From Tanytarsus gracilentus (Eukaryota > Arthropoda > Insecta > Diptera > Chironomidae), in NCBI GenBank assembly GCA_038502055.1, contig JAXRKN010000037.1, forward strand, positions 1,736,001 to 1,800,000: DNA of 64,000 bases, read 5' to 3'. Positions within the stretch are counted from its first letter, which is position 1. Every line of letters begins with the position of its first letter. This document shows, in pieces, positions 1-10,915 of this stretch. The notes under the pieces are model-generated. The model saw only the letters and a program-made list of their open reading frames with translations. It did not search any database and was not told where the DNA came from. The translations under genes and the position numbers were made by a program.

Positions 1-702
1 GCCAAAGTTTTGTTAAGTAAAATTGTCTTCGCGATAAAGAGTAAAATTTTCATGAGCTATTTCTCAATGCTAGAAATATAACTGGTGAAAGGAAAAGTGT
101 GAGAGAAAGAGAAAGTTTTCTTAAAGCTTTTTTCCCTTCTTCATTCATAAGTTGAGTGTGAAAAGAAGAGTGAGGTTAACTAATACAAAAAGAGTTTTGC
201 ACTCACCAACATTCAATAAACTCACGCACACGAGGAAAATTGCTCAAGTGTAAATGTGGAACATAAAAAATGTAAACATTGAATTTGATTTCATCTTCTT
301 CCAAATGTTTTATCAATAAATGAAGTGAGTTAAGACTGTCTGGTAATGGTGGTTACTAAAATATTTATGTCATGCATGGTGAACTTAAAATGAAAGGATT
401 TTTCACATTCATCTGAAAAAAGGCGGGAAATATTTTTGGATTGTATGAGTGCACAAGTCTTACAGGTATGTTGAAAACATAAAATTTCTCTATCTCTCTC
501 TCGGCATATATAAAAGTTCTTCTTATTTTTTCGCGGTTTAAAAAATCGAAGACGATTGCTTCAACTATCATAACTTTTACTATTTCTCCTTTTTCAAAAA
601 GCTCTGACGCAAAATGTCATGCCATTAGTGATGTGTTTATTTTTACATCGTGAATATAAATTCCTTAATTATGAATTAAGTGCATAGAGAATTCAAAAGC
701 AA
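1..702. other. Upstream intergenic region of the SLC22-like gene
   Basis: AT-rich DNA with no coding frame I can support. It should hold the promoter and 5'UTR of the transporter that starts at 703, but I see no convincing TATA, initiator or upstream splice signal that fixes the transcription start. A 68-codon open frame on the minus strand (365-571) resembles no family. Confidence 0.5.
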
Positions 703-3082
703 ATGTCGTCCACCCACCGAGAAGAACGTGGCAAGTGCCTCAATAATGGGGCGTGCGTCAGCGATAAAACGTCTATGATTGAAACTTTCGAGCAGCAGCA
801 AGAGACTGGTAATGGCACCACTGAAAGCGCTGAAAGAGTCGAAACGCCCGATTATGTTGGAAATTTCTTGGGCGCATTCGGAAAGTGGCAGTTGCGAACA
901 ATTTTATTAATATACTTGACTAAAATTCCAAGTTCATGGTTTATGAGTTGTGTGATTTTTACGGCTCCGACGCCCGAGCATAGGGAGGTTTTTTGTCAGC
1001 CATCGGATCAGTCTAAGAAGTGGGTAAAAATCGCTTACAAGGGCAAATCTGACTCTTTAGATCAGGAAGTCACTATCGATTTTTGCAATCTTTTTGAAGA
1101 CGCAAAGCAGCATGCCGAAAAATTTCTCAACGAGTCGCACAGCATTAATAAACTTAGTCAAATTGATCTCTTCGATATACCCGAGAACAATTCAATTTTG
1201 GTACCATGTAAAACGTTCGAGCATCGTAAAGTTTATCATTCCATCATAACGCAGTTCGACCTCTATTGCTCACGCGATATTCTCGTTGCTGTAACGCAAT
1301 TCTTTCACCTTTTCGGTGTCCTTTGTGGAGGTATTATAGCAACAAATCTTCTTAAGTTCATCGAGCCACGTCGTGTCATGCTCATCGGGATGATTACGCA
1401 GATAATTTGTGGCAACATCACCGGTCACGCTCATACCTTCTTGATGCATATGATTTTTCGATGTCTCTCTGCCAGTTGCTGTGGCTTGATGTATACTGCA
1501 GGTCAATTGATATGTAAGTAATTTATATTAGTGTATAATATGAAAAATTTGATGACATATTTTTTTAAATTTAAAGTCACCGATATCACCGATGGAAAGT
1601 ACAAAATCATTGCGGTGTGCTTGTTTGAGCAATTTTGGTCAATTGGAATTATGCTGCTGCCCGCTGTAGCAAGTTATTGGTCTAGTTGGAGTTATCTCTA
1701 CATGGCAATCTCTTTTCCGACAATCATTCTAATTCTCATTTATCCATGGATACCCAATAGCCCTCGATGGCTACTCCAGAAAGGACGTGTTGATGATGCG
1801 AAAAAAGTCCTCATTGAAGCGGCACGAGTCAATGGCAAAACGAACTATTCACCTAATAATTTAGAGAAGCAGCTTCACATACAAGCAATGGCATACCGAC
1901 ACGCACCAAAAGAACCGAGTTATTGTCAAATTTGGAAGGGTCAAATAAAAAATCTCGTTGCTGTTCATCTTGCTTGGTAAATAAATGAGTTGTTTTTGCA
2001 TGTTCTACATGGGTCGATGGATGAACTTGATTTTCATAAATTACTTTACTTTTAAAAAATTCTCTCGTTAATTACTTTTCAAAGTATATAAATTAAAATT
2101 GAACCTTTTTATTTGACAAATAACGAAAATGATTTACTTTTGTAATCAAGTTGATTCACACCCACTTCAAGCGTCAGCTTTCAAAAGATTTATTGAGTGA
2201 AATCAATGTACCTCTCAAATAAACCCTCACCCATCTCAATAGGTCTGTTTACATTGTAATTTATTACGGATTTCTTCTGAACATTCGAAACTTTGGGCGC
2301 CAATATTTGGAAGAGAACACAATTGTTGCCGGTATGTAAACGATTCGCAAGAAATTCCTTATTTTCAACTCTTTTCATCATCAGGGATCTGTGAAATCAT
2401 CGGAACATTTATAGGCTTATGGTTCATATTGAATACGGAGAACAAGTGGCTTTATACAAGCATTTTCAATATTGTTGCTTCATTTATTTCCTTATCAGCC
2501 TGGCTGATTCCTCCTCACGGTAATTTCTTTTTATGACTTTAACAACAGTTAATGAGTTAAGTTTTTTCCTCCATCCCACACGGAAAAATGACAGTTGTTG
2601 GCCTGGATAGAGTGATGCTTCTCATGGCAACCGCAATGACATCAAAAATTGCAATTAGCACTACATTATCAATTTTAATGACCTGCACAACTGAAATTGT
2701 GTCACCAGAGAAGCGACGATTGTGTGCTTATACTTCAACAATTTGGACTCGAATTTGGCTGTTAACGAGTCCTTTTGTTGGAGCTACATCTATTTTCGGA
2801 AAATTGGGTAAAGAATATTTAATGACAATTTGTGCTTAGTCGAGTATGAAAGTAATATTTTCTCTCTCTCTCTCTCTTTCGTCCTTACACGCACACGCTT
2901 TTTCATTCAATCCAGTGCCTCAAACCTTCCTTGCATTTTTGAATATACTCGGAGCCTCTTTTACAGCATTGATCGACACACCGCGAACGATTCCTCATTC
3001 GGAAAGAAAACATAATAAGGAAGATAAGCGTAAAGAAAATGTTCCATACCCGGAGTTATGGTTAACGACTCAAAAGCAATAA
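703..3082 (+). CDS. SLC22-family (organic cation/carnitine-like) membrane transporter, 6 exons
   Basis: Exons by splice signals and phase: 703-1513, 1577-1976, 2243-2331, 2385-2519, 2595-2807 and 2916-3082, joining to 604 codons without a stop. Family evidence: a short cytosolic N-terminus, a first membrane segment near residues 65-90, a long extracellular loop with several cysteines (about 90-195), then further hydrophobic segments. The SPRWLLQKGR motif at about 332-341 is the classic SLC22/OCT signature after TM6, and TEIVSPEKRR near the C-terminal half matches the family's ElyPT.vR region. The usual MFS G-x-x-x-D-R-x-G-R-R loop after TM2 is degenerate (only PRR remains), as in many divergent insect members. 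Likely a plasma-membrane carrier for small organic ions; the substrate cannot be read from sequence. The C-terminal tail is Lys/Glu-rich. The 62-bp exon 1/2 intron has a weak acceptor (AAAG), but the phase and family fit support it. Length is normal for the family. Confidence 0.87.
2861..2880 (+). repeat. (TC)n run within the last SLC22 intron
   Basis: An uninterrupted CT dinucleotide run inside intron 2808-2915, upstream of the TCCAG acceptor at 2915. It probably serves as part of the polypyrimidine region and is a likely microsatellite. Confidence 0.7.
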
Positions 3083-3229
3083 TTTAATTAAAAAAAGTTT
3101 ATGGATGTAGTAAATGTGAGTGGATAATGTTTTTTGCTGTAAGGTCGGATATGTAACATGAGCTATTTGACGGTTGTGTTCTGCTAATGTTGTCTATCCG
3201 TCTTAACGACATTGTAAACGATTATCAAA

Positions 3230-3235
3230 AATAAA
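3230..3235 (+). terminator. Polyadenylation signal AATAAA of the SLC22-like gene
   Basis: Canonical AATAAA hexamer about 150 bases after the TAA at 3080-3082, on the coding strand. It is the first canonical hexamer downstream of the stop. Confidence 0.5.
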
Positions 3236-5723
3236 AGAGAGGCAAAAAGATTTCGGCAACTCGCAATTGCAGAGATTAGAAACTCAATATTCGTGGGAAA
3301 AAAGCGTTGATTGATACTTAGGCGTTTCTTAAATTTAATGATTAGAATTTCGTATAAATCTCGCTAACGCCTAATTAAGCAATTAATTAATTTGAATGAA
3401 CACGTAAGAAAATTTAAATTACCAAGATTTACTAATTCAATTAATATTAATTGGAAATTCTTCAACTTTAATGCCGTAGTTCAAAGTAATTAAAAAAGCT
3501 TTTAAACTTACTTAAAATTTATATGAAAAATTTCAAAACCATCACAGAAAAGCTTACCGAAGTGAAAGAGTAAATATTTATTCAAACGACAATCAAAAAA
3601 AGCTGAAAGCGTCTTTGACAATATTTAGAAAAAAGCAGAGCGAGAAGGATTTTTTCAAGATTAACTCATTCAAATTTTATATAAGCTTAATTAATATTTT
3701 CTAGAAGATAATTAACTTTTATAAACTCTCTGCAGTTGCGGTTTGAGATTACAGCCGTCTACGAAATTTTTTTACTCTCTTTCGTGAATGTCTTTGTGGA
3801 CTCGGAAAATGGAAACCCTTTTCTTAATTGCTCTTTAATTAATTTATATAGAAAAACTTAATCAAAGAGTATTACTGAAATTAATTATTGAGACTTTTCA
3901 CTTGATACTAGGTAGCATAATTTTAAAGGTGAAAAATTTAAATTCGCTCAATTTTAAAATTCTGTTACCAAGTGTGAATAGCCAAAGATTTAAATTTTAA
4001 ATTAGTGAGTTAAACTTTGCTTTTAGAAAAAAAAACAGGAAAACGCTTTTAGTAGTTGAGTTTTAAAAATATTCAAAGTCTATTTTATTCAAATTTTATT
4101 ATAAAAATGTTACCAACTTCGAATGAAAATTCAATTAAATATAAAAACAGTCTGCTGGCCATTCTGTTTCAACCCTTTGCTCAAAGTTTTGTTGAACAAT
4201 TAAAAAAAACAAATGATGATGTTATAGATGAGAAGATAAGAGTTAAGATAAAAAGAAGAGATAACGATCAATTTCCTTTTGAACCACAAAACACTTCCTT
4301 AATGGTGCAAACAAATTTATATTTTGTCTGTAACTTACTACCTCCTTCACTCTCGTATTGAATTGCTGATATCAGCATATTTTAACACTTTCATCTCCGT
4401 AGAGCTTTGTAAAAAAATGTGTGAGACGTTCTACTTATTTTAAGAGTAACTTCATACATAAAAAATGAACGCTTCTACCTCACATCGGGAAAATAATCAA
4501 GCTGAAGGCAAATTGCGAGTTTTACAAATTGAATTATTTTCTTTTTATTTATGCAATCGATTGTGAAAAGAAGACATATACACTCGCACATTTGAATTGA
4601 TGAAAATTCGCGAAAGAGATACTTTTACTTTTTTTTGTCTTGTTGTCAAGCATAAGAGAGAAATATTTTATTCCGGGTTGATTTTTATGTCTATTGATTT
4701 TACTTCTTTACAATCACAATCCCGCAAAAAAAGACGACGTAAGCACTCTCTCGGGTTGCGTATCTCAGATAAGGATTTTCTCGGCTTTCCCTCGAAGATG
4801 AAAGAAGATATAAAAGTTATCTATGACACTCTCCTACACCCTGCCTGCCGCCTACCTCACTTTATTATTTTTATTCTCTTTATACACATTTCAATGTTCA
4901 AAAGATGAAAAATTTCTCAAGTATAAAATATATATAATGCTAAGGATAAGCCTTTAACAATATCATATTTACGAGATTAGTGAAAACGCTATGGCGTGAA
5001 GAGAATGAAATCAAGGGAAGAAAACATTTAGAATTTTTTGTAAATACATTAAATACATTTTAAATTTATTTAGGAAATTAATGCTCACCAGTTTTACATC
5101 TCTTGATCATATCACAAGTTACCAAAAGGTATTTGATGTAAGTGAAAAAAGGACAAGCAAGGTGAAAAATGATAGAAATCAATCTTGATAGTGAAAGACT
5201 TTCTGATTAGGATCTAAGAGGTTTTCTCACACAAAATGTCCCATTTTTCTCACAAAATGTCCCATTTTTCTCACAAAATCTTTTCTCTCTCTCGTAAATA
5301 TTGAAACTCAAAATAAAACGAATTTTATGACGTCGTTTTTGTGGAAATAAAATATATATTTTCTTTTTCGAGGAGTAATTGAAGTAATTAATGCGAAGTA
5401 GAAAGTTTAGAGTTACACAAAAAGTGCTTTCACATTATCGTCTTTCTGACACGAAGAAGATGGATGTCTTAAGACATTCAAAAATGACATCAATGGAATA
5501 AAAAAATGTCACGTGAGAAATTAAAATTAAATGAATTACTTTCGAAAGTCTTGAGCGATTTTGCTAATTAAAAAAAATTTAATTAAAATGTAGTTGTGAT
5601 GTAGGAAACCGCGAAGAATCAAATTAAATCTCAAAAAGTATTTTAAAAAATTAAAAATTGATAATTTTACGCTCGATCTCTTAGATGACAGAAAAATAAA
5701 ATTGTTGCCAGAGGTTTTGAAAA
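3236..5723. other. Intergenic region between convergent genes
   Basis: About 2.5 kb of AT-rich DNA between the 3' ends of the SLC22-like gene (+) and ACSBG copy A (-). Open frames of about 100 codons at 4056-4361 and 4597-4908 have low-complexity composition, no domain and no splice context, so I do not call them. The only structure seen is a 21-bp tandem repeat at 5231-5280. Confidence 0.6.
5231..5280. repeat. Short tandem repeat, 21-bp unit, about 2.4 copies
   Basis: The unit ACAAAATGTCCCATTTTTCTC occurs at 5231-5251 and 5252-5272, identical, and a third copy starts at 5273 and breaks off. A local duplication with no known function. Confidence 0.9.
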
Positions 5724-5729
5724 TTTATT
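5724..5729 (-). terminator. Polyadenylation signal of ACSBG copy A
   Basis: TTTATT on the plus strand (AATAAA on the coding strand), about 70 bases beyond the stop codon at 5800. Confidence 0.5.
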
Positions 5730-5799
5730 GTAGTTGACTCAAAGAGGAAGAAGAATGAAATGAATTATTCATGAAATCAATAAAACTTTAGAAATTGAC

Positions 5800-8017
5800 C
5801 TAGTTGTAAAACTTTTCTATAACATCTTTGAACTTGTCCAGAACAAAACTTCGCTTCAACTTCATGGAAGGTGCAAACTCGCCAGATTGAATGCTGAAAT
5901 CTTTCGAGAGAAGAGCGAATTTTTGAACTTTTTGTGCGTTAGAAATTGCATTTTTGTTTGCTCGATCGATTGCAGCCTGAATGGCTTCAATGACCTTTGG
6001 ATGATTTTGTACCTCACTCATTTTGCTAAAATTTAAATTTAAGTCTTTCATTAACTTCAGTGATTCAGGTGCCAAAATGTCTGTCGGGACATTGTTAGCA
6101 TCAGGTTCAGTCTTCAAAGTGATTAACATTGAAATAAATTTTCTTTTATCGCCAATCAAAAATGCATTTGAAATTGCAGCACATTCTTTCTTCACGAGAT
6201 TTTCAATATGCAAAAATGGAATATTTTCACCACCGGCTGTGATGACGAGCTCTTTAATTCTTCCAGTTATATAAAGATATCCTTCAGCATCTATTCTGCC
6301 TAAATCTCCAGTACGGAGCCAACCGTCTTTGTCGAAAGCTTCATTTGTTTTTTCAATTTCATGTATAAAACCTTTAAATGTGCTTCTGCCGCGTGTACAA
6401 ATTTCACCAACGCCGTTTTTGTCAGGATTTAAAATCTTTGCCTCAAGCCCAGGCAGACATTTGCCAACGCTCTGCAGTTGATTGTGCCACGATGCTCGAG
6501 CGAAAGCTATACCGGTATTTTCTGTTAATCCATAACAGTCTTGCAAAATAATATCCAAGCTCATAAAGAAATGTGTGACGTCAAGTGAAATTGGCGAGGC
6601 GCCAACGAAGAAAGCTTTTGTCCTGTCAAAGCCTAAGCCGAGCTTTACTTTGTTAAGTACCAATTTTTTTGCCACCTCATATTGCAATTTCCCTGGATTA
6701 TTTCCATTTATTCTATCCAGATGGTATTGAAGCGCCACTTTTCGTGCCCAATCGAGCAATGATTTTTTAATTCCCGTAGCTTCAGAAGTAACTTGCAAAA
6801 GTCTTTCATAGAATTTTTCATACAATCGTGGAACTGATCCAAAGTACGTTGGATGAGCATCTTTCAGAGTGTTAATTAAAGATCCTCGAAAAGCATTTTT
6901 ATCTGCAAAATAAACTGTTGCTCCAGTCTTGACTGCCATGAACATCTCATTCAATTGTGCACTCATATGAGCCATCGGTAAATAAGACACCACAACCTCA
7001 TTGCCTTCATCGAAACATTGAAGAGCAGCTTTAATGGAATTCGTTTCCCACACAAAATTATCGTGCGTCAAAATTGCACCCTTGGGAGTTCCTGGAAAAT
7101 TTAACCTTTTTAGGCTTCATGATAATTTAGGAAATTTGAACGTGACACATTTTTATGACAAAAAAAATCTTCACTTACCAGTTGTGCCGGAGGTGTAACA
7201 CAACGAAGAACAATCATCAGGTTTCACATTATTTAATCGTCGCTTATATTCCACTTCAACATCTTTCGTGTCCATGGCTTCCAAATCATCCCAAGAGTAA
7301 AATCCATCAATTTTACTCAAACCTTCATCTGATGATGGGAAAATTTTCACAACAGTCTTCAAGTGAGGTAGTCGGTCTTTGACCTTCAAAATTTTTTCAA
7401 GTTGTTCCGAGTCATCGACAACAACAATATTAGAGCGTGAACTTTCAAGGATGAAATGGCATGCCTCTGGTGAATTTGTTGCGTAAATTCCAACAATTTG
7501 ACCCCTAAATATTTTTTGTGTTCAACAGTTTCAAAAATTTTATCGTAAATTCTTACCCGGCATGATTGGACGCAAGCTGTGATATGAACCATTCAGGGCA
7601 ATTGAAAGCGAGAACTGAGACACTTCCGTATTGCTCCAAGCCAAGCTTAATAAAAGCTTTTGCAATTTTCTCAACCTTTTCGTGATACTCTTTATATGTG
7701 ATAGTCGACCATTTATCACAATTAATATTCTTGTGCATTAAAGCTGGCCGATCTGCAAATTTCTTGACAGTTTCCAGGAAAAATTCCGGAACAGTCACAG
7801 CTTTTTGTGCTTTCATTTCTTCACTCATGCTCTCATAATCTCGAATTATTTTCGATGAAAAATTCAAATTAAGTCTTAAATTTGAATTAAAAGCTTGTAA
7901 GAACACCTTTTCCTTACTCAACAATCCTCTTCCCTTCATAATGATATTTAAAGTATTTTTGAGCATCATCGTGTTACTGAATTTTGAGAGTGGATTAATA
8001 TGAAAAATTAATGTCAT
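5800..8017 (-). CDS. Bubblegum-type long-chain acyl-CoA synthetase, tandem copy A
   Basis: Three exons on the minus strand, 8017-7557, 7504-7179 and 7091-5800, giving 692 codons. It is an AMP-binding adenylate-forming enzyme that uses ATP and CoA to activate long-chain fatty acids. Visible motifs: the P-loop YTSGTTG-TPKG spanning the exon 2/3 junction (about 256-266), YGLTENTG (449-456), GWLRTGD (519-525), the hinge GRIKELVITAGGEN (539-552) and a C-terminal MKLKR holding the likely catalytic lysine. The stretch after GGEN (KKECAAISNAFLIGDKRKF) is characteristic of the ACSBG/bubblegum branch. The chosen ATG gives a long basic and hydrophobic N-terminus (about 65 residues before the conserved region) that could be a targeting sequence; an internal Met is possible. 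Copy A is the lead member of a three-gene tandem array and shares near-identical blocks with B and C. Confidence 0.9.
5918..6270 (-). repeat. 353-bp near-identical block shared by the three ACSBG copies (copy A member)
   Basis: Aligns without gaps to 8624-8976 and 11034-11386. By eye I count about eight differences from copy B over 353 bp, whereas the sequence on either side is clearly more diverged. It encodes the region from the A8 hinge to about 50 residues before the stop. Confidence 0.9.
7561..7762 (-). repeat. Near-identical exon 1 block shared by ACSBG copies A and B (copy A member)
   Basis: Matches 10236-10437 with only a few substitutions across about 200 bp. The identity resumes in exon 2 (7361-7508 against 10033-10180) with a slightly higher difference count. 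Copy C is much more different across these parts. Confidence 0.85.
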
Positions 8018-8352
8018 GGTAAATAATTTGTCAGAAATTATTCTAAATGAATCATTTTGAAAATATCCTTGTCATGTTCACCATTTCCTTTCGAAAAATT
8101 TATCTTTTAGGTTTCATAGTGATTCGGCAAATAAACAAATAATCTCGAGAGTTAACTGAACCTTTCTTGTGCTAAAATTAGACATTTTTCTTATCTCAAA
8201 ACAAACATGACATAACTTGAAATTTATATTGTCTTGATAATGAACTTAAAAAGTTTTAAATCTCAATTATTAATTACCTTTTGCGATAAAGCTGCACGCG
8301 TTAATGTTGACAGTTGAAAAAATTGTGCTTCACGTTTGGCTGCCTGATGTCT

Positions 8353-8391
8353 ACTGACCTGAGTCGTACGAGTGCAGTTCTCAATAAAATA
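8353..8391 (-). promoter_or_regulatory. Candidate core promoter of ACSBG copy A
   Basis: On the minus strand a TCAGTA initiator-like sequence (8357-8352; putative +1 at 8355) is preceded by a TATTTTAT element centred about 32 bases upstream. The putative start lies about 340 bases before the ATG at 8017. Both motifs are short and degenerate, so this is only a candidate. Confidence 0.25.
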
Positions 8392-8425
8392 CAATCAAGA
8401 ATTTTTTATCATCAGCTTAAAATGT

Positions 8426-8431
8426 TTTATT
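8426..8431 (-). terminator. Polyadenylation signal of ACSBG copy B
   Basis: TTTATT on the plus strand (AATAAA in coding orientation), about 75 bases past the stop codon at 8506. Confidence 0.45.
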
Positions 8432-8505
8432 TATATTAAATAATTGATAAAAGGTTCTTTAAATTTTTTCTATGTGATAAAACTCGTTTGGGGATTTTAG
8501 ATAAG

Positions 8506-10644
8506 TTAAGTGTAAAACGCGTCGATAATATTTTTGTACTTATCAAGCACATAACTTCGCTTTAATTTCATCGTGGGAGAAAGTTCTCCCGTTGGTAAGC
8601 TAAACTCATGAGGTAAGATTGAAAATTTTTGAACTTTTTGTGCGTTCGAAATTGCATTTTTGTTTGCTCGATCGATTGCAGCCTGAATGGCTTTAATGAC
8701 CTTTGGATGATTTTGTACCTCACTCATTTTGCTAAAATTTAAATTTAATTCTCTCATTAACTTCAACGATTCAGGCGCCAAAATGTCTGTCGGGACATTG
8801 TTAGCATCAGGTTCAGTCTTCAAAGTGATTAACATTGAAATAAATTTTCTTTTATCGCCGATCAAAAATGCATTTGAAATTGCAGCACATTCTTTCTTCA
8901 CGAGATTTTCAATATGCAAAAATGGAATATTTTCACCACCGGCTGTGATGACGAGCTCTTTAATTCTTCCAGTTATGTAGACGAAACCTTCAGCATCAAT
9001 ATAACCCAAATCACCACTATGAAGCCATCCATCATTATCTACTGCCTCCATTGTTTTCTCAATGTCGTTAATGTAGCTCATAAATGTTGTTCTCCCACGT
9101 GTACAAATTTCACCGACACCTTCGGAGTTGGGATTAAAAATCTTCGCCTTAAGTCCCGGCAATATTTTTCCTACACTCTGCAGTTGATTATGCCACGGCG
9201 CACGAATAAAGGCAATACCTGTATTTTCTGTCATCCCATAAACCTCGAGTAAAGGAATATCCAAGCTCATAAAAAAATGTGTAACATCGAGAGAAATTGG
9301 CGAGGCGCCAACAAGGAAAATTTTTGTTCTGTCAAAGCCTAACCCGAGCTTTATTTTGTCGAGGACAATTCTTTTCGCCATTTGATACTGAAAGGCATTT
9401 GATTTGTGACCATTAAGTCTATCAAGATGAAATTGGAGAGTTACTTTTCGAGCCCAATCAAGCAGAAACTTTTTTACTCCCCTCGTTTCAGAAAACACAA
9501 GTTGAAGTTTTTCATAAATTTTTTCATAAATTCTCGGAACTCCGCCGAAATAAGTGGGGCGAGCTTCTCTAACTGTATTCAATAAAGTTCCTTTTAAAGC
9601 ATTTTTATCAGCAAAATAGACAGTGCCTGCTGTTTTTATGGCCATAAAGAAATCATTATTTTGTCCACTCATGTGTGCGAGAGGTAAAAAAGATACCACA
9701 ATCTCTTTACCCTCCTCATAGGATTGAAGAGCTTTTTCAATCATGCTGATTTGAACAACTTGATTGTCATGCGTTAAAACAACTCCCTTTGGATTACCTT
9801 CCCAAAATAAAAAAGTTGTGTATAAATTTTGTGACAAGCATGATATTTACCTGTCGTGCCACTTGTGTAGCAAATTGAGCAACAATCGCTTGGTTTGATA
9901 CTAGATAATCTTCTTTTATACTCTACTTCCACATCTTCGGTGTTCATGGACTCGAGATTTTTCCATAAATGGAGACCACTTAAATGTTCATACTTTTGGT
10001 CGGAAAATGGTTCAATTTTCACTATAGCCTTTAAGTGAGGTAATCGGTCTTTGACCTTTAAAATTTTTTCAAGTTGTTCCGAGTCATCGACAACAACGAT
10101 ATTAGAGCGTGAACTTTCAAGGATGAAGTGACATGCATCTGGTGAATTTGATGTATAAATTCCAACAATTTGTCCCCTAAATGATTTCTCATCATATACA
10201 TTTGTCTCGAATAATTTTAGTATGATCTTACCCAGCATGATTAGACGCAAGCTGTGATATGAACCATTCAGGGCAATTGAAAGCGAGAACTGAGACACTT
10301 CCGTATTGCTCCAAGCCAAGCTTAATAAAAGCTTTTGCAATTTTCTCAACCTTTTCGTGATACTCTTTATATGTGATAGACGACCATTTATCACAATTAA
10401 TATTTTTGTGCATTAAAGCTGGCCGATCTCCAAATTTTTGAACAGTATAATTAAAAAAATCTGGAATTGTGATTGCTTTTTGAGCTTTAATTTCTTCGCT
10501 CATGCTTTCATACTCTCGAAAAACTTTAGCGGATAATCTCGCACTTGTACTTAAATATTTTCTGAAATTGTTTTTAACTACAATATTTTCGTTCCATATT
10601 TTAGAGCTCCGTAGGAAAAATTTTGAACTTATTCTGTAAATCAT
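8506..10644 (-). CDS. Bubblegum-type long-chain acyl-CoA synthetase, tandem copy B
   Basis: Exons 10644-10232, 10176-9851 and 9797-8506 join to 676 codons. Exons 2 and 3 have exactly the same lengths (326 and 1292 nt) and phases as in copy A. Core motifs: YTSGTTG-NPKG across the exon 2/3 junction, YGMTENTG, GWLHSGD, GRIKELVITAGGEN and C-terminal MKLKR. The N-terminus (MIYRISSKFFLRSSK, then RKYLSTSARLSAK) is rich in Arg, Ser and Lys and nearly free of acidic residues, which resembles a mitochondrial presequence. The function is the same as A: ATP-dependent fatty acyl-CoA formation. B is the closest relative of A, with shared blocks in exons 1 and 2. Confidence 0.9.
8624..8976 (-). repeat. 353-bp near-identical block (copy B member)
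   Basis: Gap-free counterpart of 5918-6270 and 11034-11386. B and C remain similar for about 20 more bases beyond 8976, where A has already diverged, so the tract ends differ between pairs. Confidence 0.9.
10236..10437 (-). repeat. Near-identical exon 1 block shared by ACSBG copies A and B (copy B member)
   Basis: Counterpart of 7561-7762. It ends close to the exon 1 donor, and the introns that follow (7556-7505 and 10231-10177) are not similar. Confidence 0.85.
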
Positions 10645-10855
10645 TTTCTTTATTTTGTGCCCCCAAGCTGGTTTTAAATTGTGTAATCGCTGACTAAATT
10701 AAATGTTCAGATAAGCACGTGTTATCTACACGTTTCAATGAGTTGTTTATTTAGATTCTTCCCGGTCAACGACTAGAAATATACTGATCGAGTTTTAAAA
10801 GCTGTTTATTTATTATAAGAGGCAATACATTTGAAGTTGAAAAAATCATATCGCA

Positions 10856-10861
10856 TTTATT
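10856..10861 (-). terminator. Polyadenylation signal of ACSBG copy C
   Basis: TTTATT on the plus strand, about 55 bases past the stop codon at 10916. A second hexamer lies at 10805-10810. Confidence 0.45.
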
Positions 10862-10915
10862 GTAAGTAAAAACTTTTTTGATAACTTTTCTTAATTAATC
10901 AAAAATGTTGCAGAT

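Larger units (their letters stand above)
8018..8505. other. Spacer between ACSBG copies A and B
   Basis: 488 bp holding the presumed promoter and 5'UTR of copy A and the 3' end of copy B. No additional coding sequence seen. Confidence 0.6.

Noticed and set aside
4056..4908. Two plus-strand open frames of about 100 codons between the SLC22-like gene and the ACSBG cluster
   Set aside because: Composition is Phe/Lys/Ser-rich translated AT-rich DNA; no domain, no splice signals and no promoter or poly(A) context.
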